Both the position numbers and the translations under genes were made by a program. Positions 28,134 through 35,661 of a stretch of DNA of 44,340 nucleotides are shown one piece after another (positions within the stretch are counted from its first letter, which is position 1; the number at the start of each line of letters is the position of its first letter). The DNA is taken from the NCBI GenBank assembly GCA_903923535.1, contig CAIXXY010000046.1:1-44340 (forward strand), in the 5' to 3' direction. This stretch comes from Candidatus Staskawiczbacteria bacterium. GTDB lineage: Bacteria; Patescibacteriota; Minisyncoccia; Minisyncoccales; Staskawiczbacteraceae. The notes under the pieces are model-generated. The model worked only from the letters and a program-made list of their open reading frames with translations, ran no database searches and was not told where the DNA came from.

Positions 28134-29285
28134 TTAAGAAAATAATAATTTTTGTTTCCTTTGTTCTCGACCCTTTTTGTTTAAATATAAATAATTCAAA
28201 AACTTGTAGGCCAAATCAAACGATATTCTTTTTCTGTTATTGTCTCTAAAATTGGTTAAAAAATATGAAAAATATTTATCTCTGTTCTGGTTCAGTTCAG
28301 TGTTAAACTCCGTCATTAGCCCTATCTGTTCATCAATGGAAATTTCTTTTTTAAAAATTATGTGTGCCATATTGCGCGACGTATTTTTACCAACAAGCCC
28401 CGCAACTCCGTACTTTCTTATATCCTCAAGTTGAATTTTTTTCCCATTTTTACTGTCTATCGCCCGCAAAAATAAAATATTTTTGCCCAATATCTTTTTC
28501 AACTCCGAACTAATACGAAAGGTTCTTTTATCTTTAAAATTCTGAAGAGCCATTTCTATTTCATATTCGCCAGATTTTAAATAATCCTCGGTTAAACGGA
28601 AAACTCCTAAATCGTTCCTGGTATTTTTGATTCTATTAATAAAATCTCCGCCCAACTGCCAATTAAACTCTTTTTTAATCGTGAACGTAATCTGCTTTTT
28701 TTCTGGAAAAATCGTTGCAGAAATTTCGTTTTCTGAAGAATTGTCTTTTTTCTTCCTAAAATAGAAAGATATTACGTTGTACGTCGTGTCCTCGAAAACT
28801 TGTTCTGAAAAAATATTCAGCTTTACGATTTCAAATTTATCAAAAAATAAATCTCTTATTCTTTGAGAATTTTCTGCACAAAGAAAATTCAAAGGAACGA
28901 TTAAAATCCCCTCTTCACTATTCAAAATTGAAAAAATAGAAACTTGATAAAGGTCCTCAAATTTTGAATGGTTCCCAGAAAAATTTTTATCCTTTGTTTC
29001 CTTATCAGCCTTGTTTTTATGCAAATATGGAGGATTGGTGCAAACAAATCCGTATTTTTGCTTGTGATTTATCGAATCATTATGAAAAACCTCGCTGTTA
29101 TCCACATATTTTTTATCGCAATCAAATCCGGTAATTTTTTTACAACTGTTTTTCTTCGCCCAATTTATTAAGTCTTTATTTCCAGCGAAAGGGTCAACAA
29201 CATATTTATTTTTAACAAAGTTTTCAAAACCCAAAAGAATAAAATCTGCTTTAGTCGTAAAAAATTGTCCAAGTTGTTTTTTCAT
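28134..29285 (-). CDS. DNA adenine N6-methyltransferase of the R-M pair
   Basis: 383 residues from ATG 29285. Motif order of gamma-class N6-adenine methyltransferases: motif X KKQLGQFFT at 2-10, SAM-binding DPFAGNKDL at 31, GFDCD, catalytic TNPPY at 83-87, then a C-terminal target-recognition region. The promoter at 29310-29338 would start transcription near 29303, downstream of the longer in-frame ATG at 29327, so the shorter start is right. It protects host DNA from the nuclease encoded next. Confidence 0.93.
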   Translation of the reverse strand: MKKQLGQFFTTKADFILLGFENFVKNKYVVDPFAGNKDLINWAKKNSCKKITGFDCDKKYVDNSEVFHNDSINHKQKYGFVCTNPPYLHKNKADKETKDKNFSGNHSKFEDLYQVSIFSILNSEEGILIVPLNFLCAENSQRIRDLFFDKFEIVKLNIFSEQVFEDTTYNVISFYFRKKKDNSSENEISATIFPEKKQITFTIKKEFNWQLGGDFINRIKNTRNDLGVFRLTEDYLKSGEYEIEMALQNFKDKRTFRISSELKKILGKNILFLRAIDSKNGKKIQLEDIRKYGVAGLVGKNTSRNMAHIIFKKEISIDEQIGLMTEFNTELNQNRDKYFSYFLTNFRDNNRKRISFDLAYKFLNYLYLNKKGREQRKQKLLFS

Positions 29286-29309
29286 AATTCTTCTGAACCT
29301 TATTAGCTC

Positions 29310-29338
29310 ATCATATAATTTTATCACAAACTAGTCAA
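29310..29338 (-). promoter_or_regulatory. promoter of the R-M operon
   Basis: Minus strand TTGACT (29333-29338), 17-base spacer, TATGAT (29310-29315). Lies directly against the terminator 29342-29369. Confidence 0.8.
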
Positions 29339-29341
29339 AAC

Positions 29342-29369
29342 AAAAACTACTCCGAGTGGAGTAGTTTTT
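29342..29369. terminator. terminator of the rplM-rpsI end
   Basis: AAAAACTACTCC/GGAGTAGTTTTT with a GAGT loop, A and T runs on both sides. Confidence 0.92.
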
Positions 29370-29412
29370 AGAGTCAAAATTAAACTTGACAATCGTTTTC
29401 GGACGGGTTCTA

Positions 29413-30045
29413 TTATCTTTTTGCCCACTGAGGCGCTCTTCTTGCTCTGCGCAATCCGAATTTCTTTCTTTCTCTCATTCTCGGGTCTCTTGTTAAAAAT
29501 CCTGCTTTTCTTAATCGTTTTCTGAAATTTGCGTTGAAATCTACTAATACCCTTGCTGTTCCGTGCCTTATTGCTTCTGCTTGCGCCCTATGCCCTCCGC
29601 CCTTAACTTTTATTGTTATTCTGAATTTATCCAAGCATTTCATTTTTTTCATTGAAGCGACAGCTGATTCCTGGTCTTCTATTGTCTGAAAATATTGCTG
29701 ATAAGGCTTATTATTTACTATAAATTCCTTATCGCCCTTTGTAAAAAGTCGTATGCGGGCAACTGCTGTTTTCCTTCTGCCGATTGCTTCAAAATAACGG
29801 TCTGGCTTGCCAGCTGTTTCTTTTATTGCCTTTGCAATCTCTTTTGAAATCTCGTCTTCTTTAATATCATCCCCGCCTGCATCGGCTATGTCAAAGACAT
29901 TGCGGGCAGGTGATAAATCCTGCATAATTTCAACAACAGGGGTTTTAATCTCTTTTTTTTCTTTTGTTTTAGCAATTGCCCTGACTTCGTCGTGGGTCCT
30001 CGACGGCTTTGCCGTCGGGATTTTTTTTGTAGTAGTTTTTGGCAT
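29413..30045 (-). CDS. rpsI: ribosomal protein S9 with N-terminal extension
   Basis: 210 residues against about 130 in most bacteria. The S9 domain starts near residue 82 (RYFEAIGRRKTAVARIRLF) and ends with the conserved RRAPQWAKR tail that reaches the P site. The first 80 residues are charged and low-complexity, and contain two segments encoded by palindromes: PSRTHDEV (GACGGC/GCCGTC) and DLSPARNVFDIADAGGDD. The extension lies outside the ribosomal core. It follows rplM, separated by palindrome copy C. Confidence 0.96.
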   Translation of the reverse strand: MPKTTTKKIPTAKPSRTHDEVRAIAKTKEKKEIKTPVVEIMQDLSPARNVFDIADAGGDDIKEDEISKEIAKAIKETAGKPDRYFEAIGRRKTAVARIRLFTKGDKEFIVNNKPYQQYFQTIEDQESAVASMKKMKCLDKFRITIKVKGGGHRAQAEAIRHGTARVLVDFNANFRKRLRKAGFLTRDPRMRERKKFGLRRARRAPQWAKR

Positions 30046-30055
30046 TTTTTTATTT

Positions 30056-30113
30056 ACCCGGTTAAATAATTTCGCTTTAGGCGAAATTACCGCTCCGCGG
30101 TATTTAATCTGGT
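30056..30113. repeat. three-way-junction palindrome, copy C, across the rplM stop
   Basis: Outer arms ACCCGGTTAAAT (30056-30067) and ATTTAATCTGGT (30102-30113), inner hairpins TTTCGC/GCGAAA and ACCGC/GCGGT. Supplies the last codons and stop of rplM and fills the gap to rpsI. Same element as copies A and B in the FtsZ-like gene. Confidence 0.85.
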
Positions 30114-30475
30114 GAAAATCTTAATCTTTTAATTTGTCTTGGCCTTAATGTATTTTTTGTGAGCATACCCATTACAGCAGTTCTTAAAACCTCTTTAGGC
30201 CCTCTTTTAATTAAAAATTCTTTCAATGTTGCCTGTTTAAAATTTCCTAAATATCCTGTGAAATGGAAATAATTCTTTTGCTCCAATTTTTTTCCGGTAA
30301 ATTTCATCTTGTCTATGTTTTTAACTAAAACAGTATCCCCCATATCTTTATAAGGAACAAAATTTGGCTTATTTTTACCTCTCAGCAAAACAGCAACCTC
30401 AACAGCCAATCTGCCTAAGGATTTGTTTTCTGCATCTACTGAAATAACTTTTCTTTGTATTTGCTCTTTTTTCAT
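30104..30475 (-). CDS. rplM: ribosomal protein L13
   Basis: 123 residues, shorter than the usual 142. Begins with the strand-helix region KVISVDAENKSLGRLAVEVAVLLRG, followed by FTGYLGNFKQATLKEFLIKRGPKEVLRTAVMGMLTKN, the L13 core motif set (split here). The normal C-terminal YPGPEHPH-type tail is replaced by FSPD-stop, encoded by palindrome copy C, which appears to have truncated the gene. Confidence 0.95.
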   Translation of the reverse strand: MKKEQIQRKVISVDAENKSLGRLAVEVAVLLRGKNKPNFVPYKDMGDTVLVKNIDKMKFTGKKLEQKNYFHFTGYLGNFKQATLKEFLIKRGPKEVLRTAVMGMLTKNTLRPRQIKRLRFSPD

Positions 30476-30566
30476 AATTACAAATGAGGGAGTAGTGTAA
30501 AAATAAATTTTTACACTGCGACCGAATGCAGTAATTATATAAATTACCGCAGTAATTTCTATAATT
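30476..30566. repeat. two-hairpin spacer upstream of rplM
   Basis: Minus strand: TTACTGCGGTAAT-type palindrome, TTCGGTCGC, then AGTGTAAAAA/TTTTTACACT, then ACTCCCTCATTTGTAATT-ATG. The TTCGGTCG-hairpin arrangement recurs at 38379-38470. Confidence 0.75.
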
Positions 30567-30917
30567 TTACTTTAAAAGCTCAATTATTGCCATTTTTGCT
30601 CCGTCTGAATTACGCGGACCTAATTTTATAACCCTAGTATATCCGCCATGTCTTTCTATATATCTTGGAGCGATTTGGTCAATTATTTTTTTTGTCATTT
30701 CTGGAGTCAAATTTTCTGCCAATATCCTGCGGTTTGCCAAATTAACATTTTTGGCTTTTGTAATCATTTTTTCTGCAACAGATCTCAATTCTTTTGCTTT
30801 TGCTTCTGTAGTTTTGATTTTTTCGTGCATGAAAAAATTATTCACTAATACTCTGAATAGCGCTTTTCTTGGCCCAATTTTCCTTGAAAATTTTCTTCCT
30901 TTATTTAACTTTCTCAT
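30567..30917 (-). CDS. rplQ: ribosomal protein L17
   Basis: 116 residues, normal length. Begins MRKLNKGRKFSRKIGPRKAL with the L17 start (R-K-L-x-R-x-x-x-H/R-R), then NNFFMHEKIKTTEAKAKELR, and ends GYTRVIKLGPRNSDGAKMAIIEL, all diagnostic. Four bases downstream of rpoA, as in the bacterial alpha operon. Confidence 0.97.
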   Translation of the reverse strand: MRKLNKGRKFSRKIGPRKALFRVLVNNFFMHEKIKTTEAKAKELRSVAEKMITKAKNVNLANRRILAENLTPEMTKKIIDQIAPRYIERHGGYTRVIKLGPRNSDGAKMAIIELLK

Positions 30918-30921
30918 GCTT

Positions 30922-31860
30922 CTATTCTTCGTTCTTTAATTCTAATCCTAATTTTTTAATTTTTCTTTTTATTTCAGAAATTGCTTTATCTCCCATGCCA
31001 TCTAATTCAGACAAGCCTTTTTCTGATTTTCTGACAATTCCCCCTACGGTTTTAATGCCATTATTTAATAAAGCATTCAATGTTCTTCCAGTTAATTTTA
31101 AATCTTCAACTAATAATTTAGTTGCATCTTCCTCGCCTTCTAAAACTTTTTCTGATGATATTTCTTCTTTTTCTTCGCCGGCTTTTCCCTGAAAAATAAT
31201 ATTAAAATGTTTTATTAAAATATCACAAGCTTCAAAAAAGGCTTCTTCAGGAGTAATAGTGCCGTCAGTTTCAATTTCCAAAGACAACTTATCAAAATCT
31301 GTCCTGTCCCCCACGCGCATATTTTCAACCTGGAAATTTACATTCCTTATAGGAGTAAATATAGCATCAACTGCAATAGCCCCAATTTCTCCTTTCTTTA
31401 TTTTTATCTGGTCTTTTGGCACATATCCAATTCCTTTTTCAACTAAAATCTCAATATCTAATTCTGTTTTTTTATCTGTAATTGTTGCAATATGCAAATC
31501 AGGATTTATTAATTTTATCTGTGAAGGACATTTAAAATCAGATCCGAGCACTTTCTTATCTCCTTTTGCTTTTAATTGGACTTTTTGCGATTCTCCTTCA
31601 AAAATTTTAAATCTTAAATTTTTTATATTCAAAAGTATCATTATAGTATCCTCTAAAATACCAGGAATTGTTGAAAATTCGTGCGGGACTCCTTTTATCT
31701 TAACTTCTGTCACAGCTGCTCCCTGCAGAGATGACAATAAAACTCTTCTCAAAGCATTTCCGATTGTAACGCCGTATCCTGGGTATAATCCTTCTACTTC
31801 AAAAACCGCTTGGTTTTTCTTTTTTTGGATTACTTTTGGAGGCAATGGAAAAGAAATCAT
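30922..31860 (-). CDS. rpoA: RNA polymerase alpha subunit
   Basis: 312 residues. N-terminal dimerisation/assembly domain with LYPGYGVTIGNALRRVLLSS (the conserved G-x-T-x-G-N-A-L-R-R-x-L-L), and a C-terminal domain with two helix-hairpin-helix parts, LKLTGRTLNALLNNGIKTVG and LSELDGMGDKAISEIKRKIK (each split from longer runs). Binds UP elements and activators. Between rpsD and rplQ. Confidence 0.98.
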   Translation of the reverse strand: MISFPLPPKVIQKKKNQAVFEVEGLYPGYGVTIGNALRRVLLSSLQGAAVTEVKIKGVPHEFSTIPGILEDTIMILLNIKNLRFKIFEGESQKVQLKAKGDKKVLGSDFKCPSQIKLINPDLHIATITDKKTELDIEILVEKGIGYVPKDQIKIKKGEIGAIAVDAIFTPIRNVNFQVENMRVGDRTDFDKLSLEIETDGTITPEEAFFEACDILIKHFNIIFQGKAGEEKEEISSEKVLEGEEDATKLLVEDLKLTGRTLNALLNNGIKTVGGIVRKSEKGLSELDGMGDKAISEIKRKIKKLGLELKNEE

Positions 31861-31861
31861 T

Positions 31862-31948
31862 TGATTATAACGCCAATCTACAAATCTTATGCCAATAATG
31901 CTAATATTCGCATTATTGGCGATGTTATTCGTATATTGGCATTATGTT
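31862..31948. repeat. rpsD-rpoA spacer hairpin with GCCAAT/ATTGGC words
   Basis: GCCAATCTAC and TGCCAATAATGC on the left, GCATTATTGGC and ATATTGGCATTA on the right. Confidence 0.65.
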
Positions 31949-31950
31949 AA

Positions 31951-32580
31951 TTAACGTGAATAAAATTCGAATATTAATGAAATTTCTGCCGGAGGCTTAA
32001 CTTCGTCTAAGTTCGGCTCTCCGATAGTTTTTGCTTCTAATTTATCTTTATTTAACTGAAGCCATGCCGGTATTTCTTTTCTCTTTAATTCATTTGCTAG
32101 TTCTTTAAATATGCCCTTTGCTTTTTTATTTTCTTTTATGGCAATTAAATCATCTTTTTTGACTTCATAAGATGCTATATTTACGGGCTTGCCATTTATT
32201 AAAAAATAACTGTGAGAAACAAGCTGTCTTGCGGCAACTCTTGATTTTGCAAATCCTAACCTGAAAATGACATTGTCTAATCTTTTTTCCAGCCTTTTGA
32301 TAAGTTCTTCTGCCACATCGTCAACCTTTCCCATTTTTGCAAGAGTTTCTTTCACATATCTTTTAAACTGTCTTTCAGAAAGTCCATACCACTTTTTTAA
32401 AGTCTGTTTTTCCTCCAATGATTTTTTATATTCTGAAGGAGCGCCTCCTCTTCTCTTTTTTTGAGGGCCTGGGGCATATGCTCTTTTCACCATTGCGCAT
32501 TTTTGCGAAAAACAACGATCACCCTTCAAAAAGAGCTTCTGTCCTAATCTTCTGCAAGTTTTACATTGATCGTATTTCAT
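31951..32580 (-). CDS. rpsD: ribosomal protein S4
   Basis: 209 residues from ATG 32580 (MKYDQCKTCRRLGQKL); an upstream ATG at 32607 lies in the leader repeat. Zinc-type N-terminus with CKTC and CFSQKC. The S4 RNA-binding domain RLDNVIFRLGFAKSRVAARQLVSHSYFLINGKP (split in two: RLDNVIFRLGFAKSR, ARQLVSHSYFLINGKP) is intact. Primary 16S rRNA binder; sits in the alpha operon. Confidence 0.97.
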   Translation of the reverse strand: MKYDQCKTCRRLGQKLFLKGDRCFSQKCAMVKRAYAPGPQKKRRGGAPSEYKKSLEEKQTLKKWYGLSERQFKRYVKETLAKMGKVDDVAEELIKRLEKRLDNVIFRLGFAKSRVAARQLVSHSYFLINGKPVNIASYEVKKDDLIAIKENKKAKGIFKELANELKRKEIPAWLQLNKDKLEAKTIGEPNLDEVKPPAEISLIFEFYSR

Positions 32581-32667
32581 GATTTTCGAGCGAAGCGAGG
32601 AAATCACACTGAGCTTTAGACGGATATATCAGTTTCATTGTCTAAAGCGAAGTGTATGCCTTGCTGT
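32578..32667 (-). repeat. two-hairpin 5' leader repeat of rpsD
   Basis: Minus strand CACTTCGCTTTAGAC/GTCTAAAGCTCAGTG, then GTGATTT/AAAATCAT over CCTCGCTTCGCTCG with the ATG in the right arm. Confidence 0.9.
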
Positions 32668-32670
32668 TAT

Positions 32671-33144
32671 TTACACCCTTCTAACTTTCTTCTGCCTGCA
32701 TCCGTTGTGCGGAATAGGCGTTATGTCTTTTATTGAAACGACATTCAATCCTTGTGATATTAAGGTTCTTACGGCAGATTCTCTGCCAGCTCCAATGCCT
32801 TTGACTAAAACTTCTATTCTATCGACAATGCCCATTTTCTTGCAGATATTCGCTATGGTTTCTGCCACTCTTGAAGCAGCAAAAGAAGTTGATTTTTTAG
32901 TTCCTTTAAAACCTACTGAACCAGCTGATTTCCAAGCTAAAACCTGACCCTTTAAATTCGTAAGAGTTATTATTGTATTATTGTAGGAAGAAGAAATATA
33001 AATTTTTCCTGCCTGGGTTCCCCCATGGGGACTACCGGCTACAGTTGATTTTAATTTGACCTCTTTACCAACTGTTTTATCAATTTTCTCCTGTTCTTTT
33101 ATTGCTTCTTCTTGATTTGTTTCTATAATATGCTTTTTTCCCAT
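32671..33144 (-). CDS. rpsK: ribosomal protein S11
   Basis: 157 residues, about 30 longer than usual at the N-terminus (charged EQEKIDKTVGKEVKLKS). Core motifs GKIYISSSYNNTIITLTNLKG, AWKSAGSVGFKGTKKSTSFAA and the C-terminal IKDITPIPHNGCRQKKVRRV are classical S11. Lies between rpsM and rpsD in the alpha operon order. Confidence 0.97.
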   Translation of the reverse strand: MGKKHIIETNQEEAIKEQEKIDKTVGKEVKLKSTVAGSPHGGTQAGKIYISSSYNNTIITLTNLKGQVLAWKSAGSVGFKGTKKSTSFAASRVAETIANICKKMGIVDRIEVLVKGIGAGRESAVRTLISQGLNVVSIKDITPIPHNGCRQKKVRRV

Positions 33145-33146
33145 GA

Positions 33147-33230
33147 ATATAATGCCAATTTACAAATAATATGCCAATGATGCGAATCCGATTTGCATTA
33201 TTGGCGACGACATTTGCATGACATTTGCAT
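33147..33230. repeat. rpsM-rpsK spacer hairpin with ATGCCAAT and ACATTTGCAT words
   Basis: Left arm ATGCCAAT words and GATGCGAAT; right arm GCATTATTGGC and two ACATTTGCAT words. Confidence 0.6.
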
Positions 33231-33233
33231 TTT

Positions 33234-33623
33234 TTAAGTTGGTGCTGCTGCCGGTTTTCTGCCAGAACCCATTGTTTTCCTGACATTTCCCCTGACTGTC
33301 CTATTATTAGTTTTTGTTCTTTGTCCTCTAACTGGCAATCCTTTAGCATGCCTCATTCCACGCCATGCTCCAATATCTTTCAATCTTTTAATATTTATCA
33401 TGATTTGCCTTCTCAAATCTCCTTCAATCTTATAATTCTTTTCAATAAATGACTTTAGATCGTTTACTTCTTTTGCAGACAAATCAGATGCTTTCTTATT
33501 TGCATCTATTTTCAATTCATCTAGAATTTTCTTACTCAAAGCATTGCCTATCCCGTAAATATAGGTCAATGAAATTTCTATTCTTTTGTTTTCGGGTATG
33601 TTTACCCCTGCTATACGTGGCAT
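33234..33623 (-). CDS. rpsM: ribosomal protein S13
   Basis: 129 residues, normal. Begins MPRIAGVNIPENKRIEISLT, with LTYIYGIGNALSKKIL (helix-two-turn-helix) and the C-terminal RGMRHAKGLPVRGQRTKTNN motif. Contacts 16S head and S19. Follows rpmJ in the order infA-rpmJ-rpsM. Confidence 0.98.
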   Translation of the reverse strand: MPRIAGVNIPENKRIEISLTYIYGIGNALSKKILDELKIDANKKASDLSAKEVNDLKSFIEKNYKIEGDLRRQIMINIKRLKDIGAWRGMRHAKGLPVRGQRTKTNNRTVRGNVRKTMGSGRKPAAAPT

Positions 33624-33705
33624 TTTTGTTCAAATTGTTCAATCACTTCGGCTCGTTCAAACCGTTCGTTTTGAACGTTTTGAACGGTTTCAGCGCGTTG
33701 AACGT
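33624..33705. repeat. rpmJ-rpsM spacer hairpin of GTTCAAANN words
   Basis: 9-base words GTTCAAATT, GTTCAAACC, GTTCGTTTT then GAACGTTTT, GAACGGTTT, GAACGTTT in the other arm. Confidence 0.75.
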
Positions 33706-33822
33706 TTATCCTTGACGCTGCTTATGTTTTGGATTTTTTTTGCAAATAACATAAATCCTGCCCTCTCTTCTGACGATCTTGCAGTCATTGCATATTTTTT
33801 TGATTGAAGCTCGTATCTTCAT
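33706..33822 (-). CDS. rpmJ: ribosomal protein L36
   Basis: 38 residues, below the ORF cutoff. [19 protein letters not shown] then [15 protein letters not shown], the canonical L36 with zinc ligands C11, C14, C27 and H33. Located between infA and rpsM exactly as in other bacteria. Confidence 0.98.
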   Translation of the reverse strand: MKIRASIKKICNDCKIVRREGRIYVICKKNPKHKQRQG

Positions 33823-33827
33823 AAAAA

Positions 33828-33917
33828 AACATAATACTAATCTACAAATCTTATACTAATTGCGCGAAAATGCGAATTCGTATTTCCGTAGATTAGGATA
33901 TTTTTCGTAGATTAGTA
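33828..33917. repeat. infA-rpmJ spacer hairpin of ACTAATCTAC / GTAGATTAG words
   Basis: Left ATACTAATCTAC and ATACTAATTG; right CGTAGATTAGGA and CGTAGATTAGTAT. Confidence 0.75.
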
Positions 33918-34151
33918 TTATTTTAGTCGGTACACTATCCTGCCTTTTCCTTCGTCATACGGAGTCATTTCTACAGTAACTCTGTCTCCAGGTAAAATAG
34001 TAATTCTGTTCATTCTCATCTTGCCGGATAAAAATCCCATAATTTCTTTTCCGTCACTTAACACTACCTTAAAAAAGGCATTTGGTAAAGCCTCTGTGAC
34101 TCTTCCTTCTTTTTTTATAATTTGATTGTTTTTTTCTTCGCTTCTGACCAT
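33918..34151 (-). CDS. infA: translation initiation factor IF-1
   Basis: 77 residues from ATG 34151. OB-fold protein that blocks the ribosomal A site. [21 protein letters not shown] and [30 protein letters not shown] (split: [20 protein letters not shown]) are standard. A longer in-frame ATG (34175) lies upstream of the expected transcription start (near 34160), so the short form is correct and the mRNA is nearly leaderless. Heads infA-rpmJ-rpsM-rpsK-rpsD-rpoA-rplQ. Confidence 0.97.
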   Translation of the reverse strand: MVRSEEKNNQIIKKEGRVTEALPNAFFKVVLSDGKEIMGFLSGKMRMNRITILPGDRVTVEMTPYDEGKGRIVYRLK

Positions 34152-34165
34152 CTGAATATAATAAT

Positions 34166-34194
34166 ATATTAGCAAATTAAGTTTAAAAGGTCAA
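34166..34194 (-). promoter_or_regulatory. promoter of the infA/alpha operon
   Basis: Minus strand TTGACC (34189-34194), 17-base spacer, TAATAT (34166-34171). First base of the -35 is the last base of the hairpin 34194-34222. Confidence 0.85.
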
Positions 34195-34222
34195 GTCTTC
34201 ACCCAATTTTAGGATGAAGACT
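34194..34222. repeat. AGTCTTCACC hairpin between the baseplate-like gene and infA
   Basis: AGTCTTCACCC/GGATGAAGACT with loop AATTTTA. It is both downstream of the gene ending at 34229 and directly upstream of the infA -35. Confidence 0.85.
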
Positions 34223-34228
34223 CAAGTC

Positions 34229-35533
34229 TTATTGGAATTTTAGCTCTATATTAATTGCGCTTTGGTTGTTTGGGGCAGAAGTCACCCAGAATGGCCAGAA
34301 ATTTATTTTGACTTTAGAAATCTGGTCTCCTAAACTGCTATTAATCGTTTGATTTATCTGATTGGCATTTTCGCCAAGCATTGATAAGGCCAGAGAATTT
34401 TTATCAATATTTTGATAAACGCCAGATGAGAAATCCAAATTAAGAGTCGCTTTACCGCCCGAGACATCCACTGTACTGGCCGAATAATCTATTTTGAATG
34501 TATTATCCAGCAAAGTTTTTCCATCCGGCACTTGAGAAATAATATAATTTTTTGCAAATTGATCTATATCTGATTTTTTGAATGCCAAAGCGCTTGCCTG
34601 CACCGTAACTTTATACGTAAAATTATCAGCTATTGCTCCAGACTTTGTTTGGGTTGAAGCTTCAGTAACATCAGATAAAGCTGCGTTATCTAATAATACA
34701 TAATCAGATGGAATCTGGCTTTTTAAAGCAGACATAGCGTCAGACGTGGTTTTATCAGTCAAGACATCTTTAGCTCCCTGTATGTCATCATCTGTTACTT
34801 TTTTTACTTTGCCGGTATAGCCTCCTGTCATCGCGTTGCTGGACGTAGCATAAACGCTATAATAATACGGAGTTCCTTTTAGCCCGGGGATTACAAAATT
34901 AGATGGGGCTATATTATAATCGCTTCCTCCCTCAACAGCCTGAACATTTATTTTAACTGATCCGGGTATAATTTTGCCTCCTGATTTTGTTGCTGCCGGA
35001 ATCACAATTTTTTGCAACGCCACAAAAAGTTTTCCAGAATCAGACATAAAATGCGTACCTGTTTTAAAATTCAAAGATTCTGGCGGATCATATTTATTAT
35101 ATATTGTTATAGTGCCTTGAGCTTCGCCTTCATTCGATGCATTTCCTGTAGCTGGAAAATCCTGAGAATTTGTTTTATTCGCCTCAAAATATTGAACCGG
35201 AATAACAGTATTTTCAATATCAATCGAATCAACTGATTTATCTGCTGTTATGGTTTGTTTAAAACTCAATGTATCTACTTTCGGCCAAATAGTAACATCA
35301 GCTTTTGGTAATTTAAAAAATAAATATACGCCAACTGCAACTACAATCACTAAAATGGCAATTAAAACTAGCCACCAAATAGAACTGCTTTCTTTTTTAT
35401 GACGACCATGGGTTAACTGGGGTACCTCTTGAATCTTTCTCTTCCCTTTTGTGATAACTAAAGATTCTTTCAAATCTTTTTGTGATTTGCGAGCCACTTT
35501 CGGAGGCTTGATATCATAAATTTTTCTTGGCAT
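34229..35533 (-). CDS. membrane-anchored baseplate-J-like protein
   Basis: 434 residues. A basic cytoplasmic N-terminus (about 50 residues), one transmembrane helix (WWLVLIAILVIVVAVGVYLFF, given in part, about 53-73), then a large extracytoplasmic beta-rich domain. The segment GEAQGTITIYNKYDPPESLNF and the downstream GSDYNIAPSNFVIPG resemble the baseplate J/gp47-like proteins that are widespread in Patescibacteria. Function unknown, presumably envelope or appendage structure. It ends at the infA promoter hairpin. Confidence 0.7.
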   Translation of the reverse strand: MPRKIYDIKPPKVARKSQKDLKESLVITKGKRKIQEVPQLTHGRHKKESSSIWWLVLIAILVIVVAVGVYLFFKLPKADVTIWPKVDTLSFKQTITADKSVDSIDIENTVIPVQYFEANKTNSQDFPATGNASNEGEAQGTITIYNKYDPPESLNFKTGTHFMSDSGKLFVALQKIVIPAATKSGGKIIPGSVKINVQAVEGGSDYNIAPSNFVIPGLKGTPYYYSVYATSSNAMTGGYTGKVKKVTDDDIQGAKDVLTDKTTSDAMSALKSQIPSDYVLLDNAALSDVTEASTQTKSGAIADNFTYKVTVQASALAFKKSDIDQFAKNYIISQVPDGKTLLDNTFKIDYSASTVDVSGGKATLNLDFSSGVYQNIDKNSLALSMLGENANQINQTINSSLGDQISKVKINFWPFWVTSAPNNQSAINIELKFQ

Positions 35534-35544
35534 ATGCGAATGAA

Positions 35545-35652
35545 GTGAGCACCCCGCCCTCTAAGCTTACACTTGAAAGTCGGAATGCTACAAAATAAAT
35601 TAATTAATAAAAATATTTTTTGTTACTCCACCCAAAATCATAGAGGGCGGGG
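35545..35652. repeat. CCCCGCCCTCTA inverted repeat upstream of the baseplate-like gene
   Basis: CACCCCGCCCTCTA at the left pairs with TAGAGGGCGGGG at the right; GCTCACTTCATTCGC leads to the start codon. The same TAGAGGGCGGGG arm precedes the gene at 6863-7069. Confidence 0.85.
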
Positions 35653-35661
35653 TTTCGCTCG

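Noticed and set aside
24824-29327. CRISPR-Cas locus, suggested by the Cas4-like nuclease
   Set aside because: No regularly spaced direct repeats and no cas1, cas2 or effector genes in the window.
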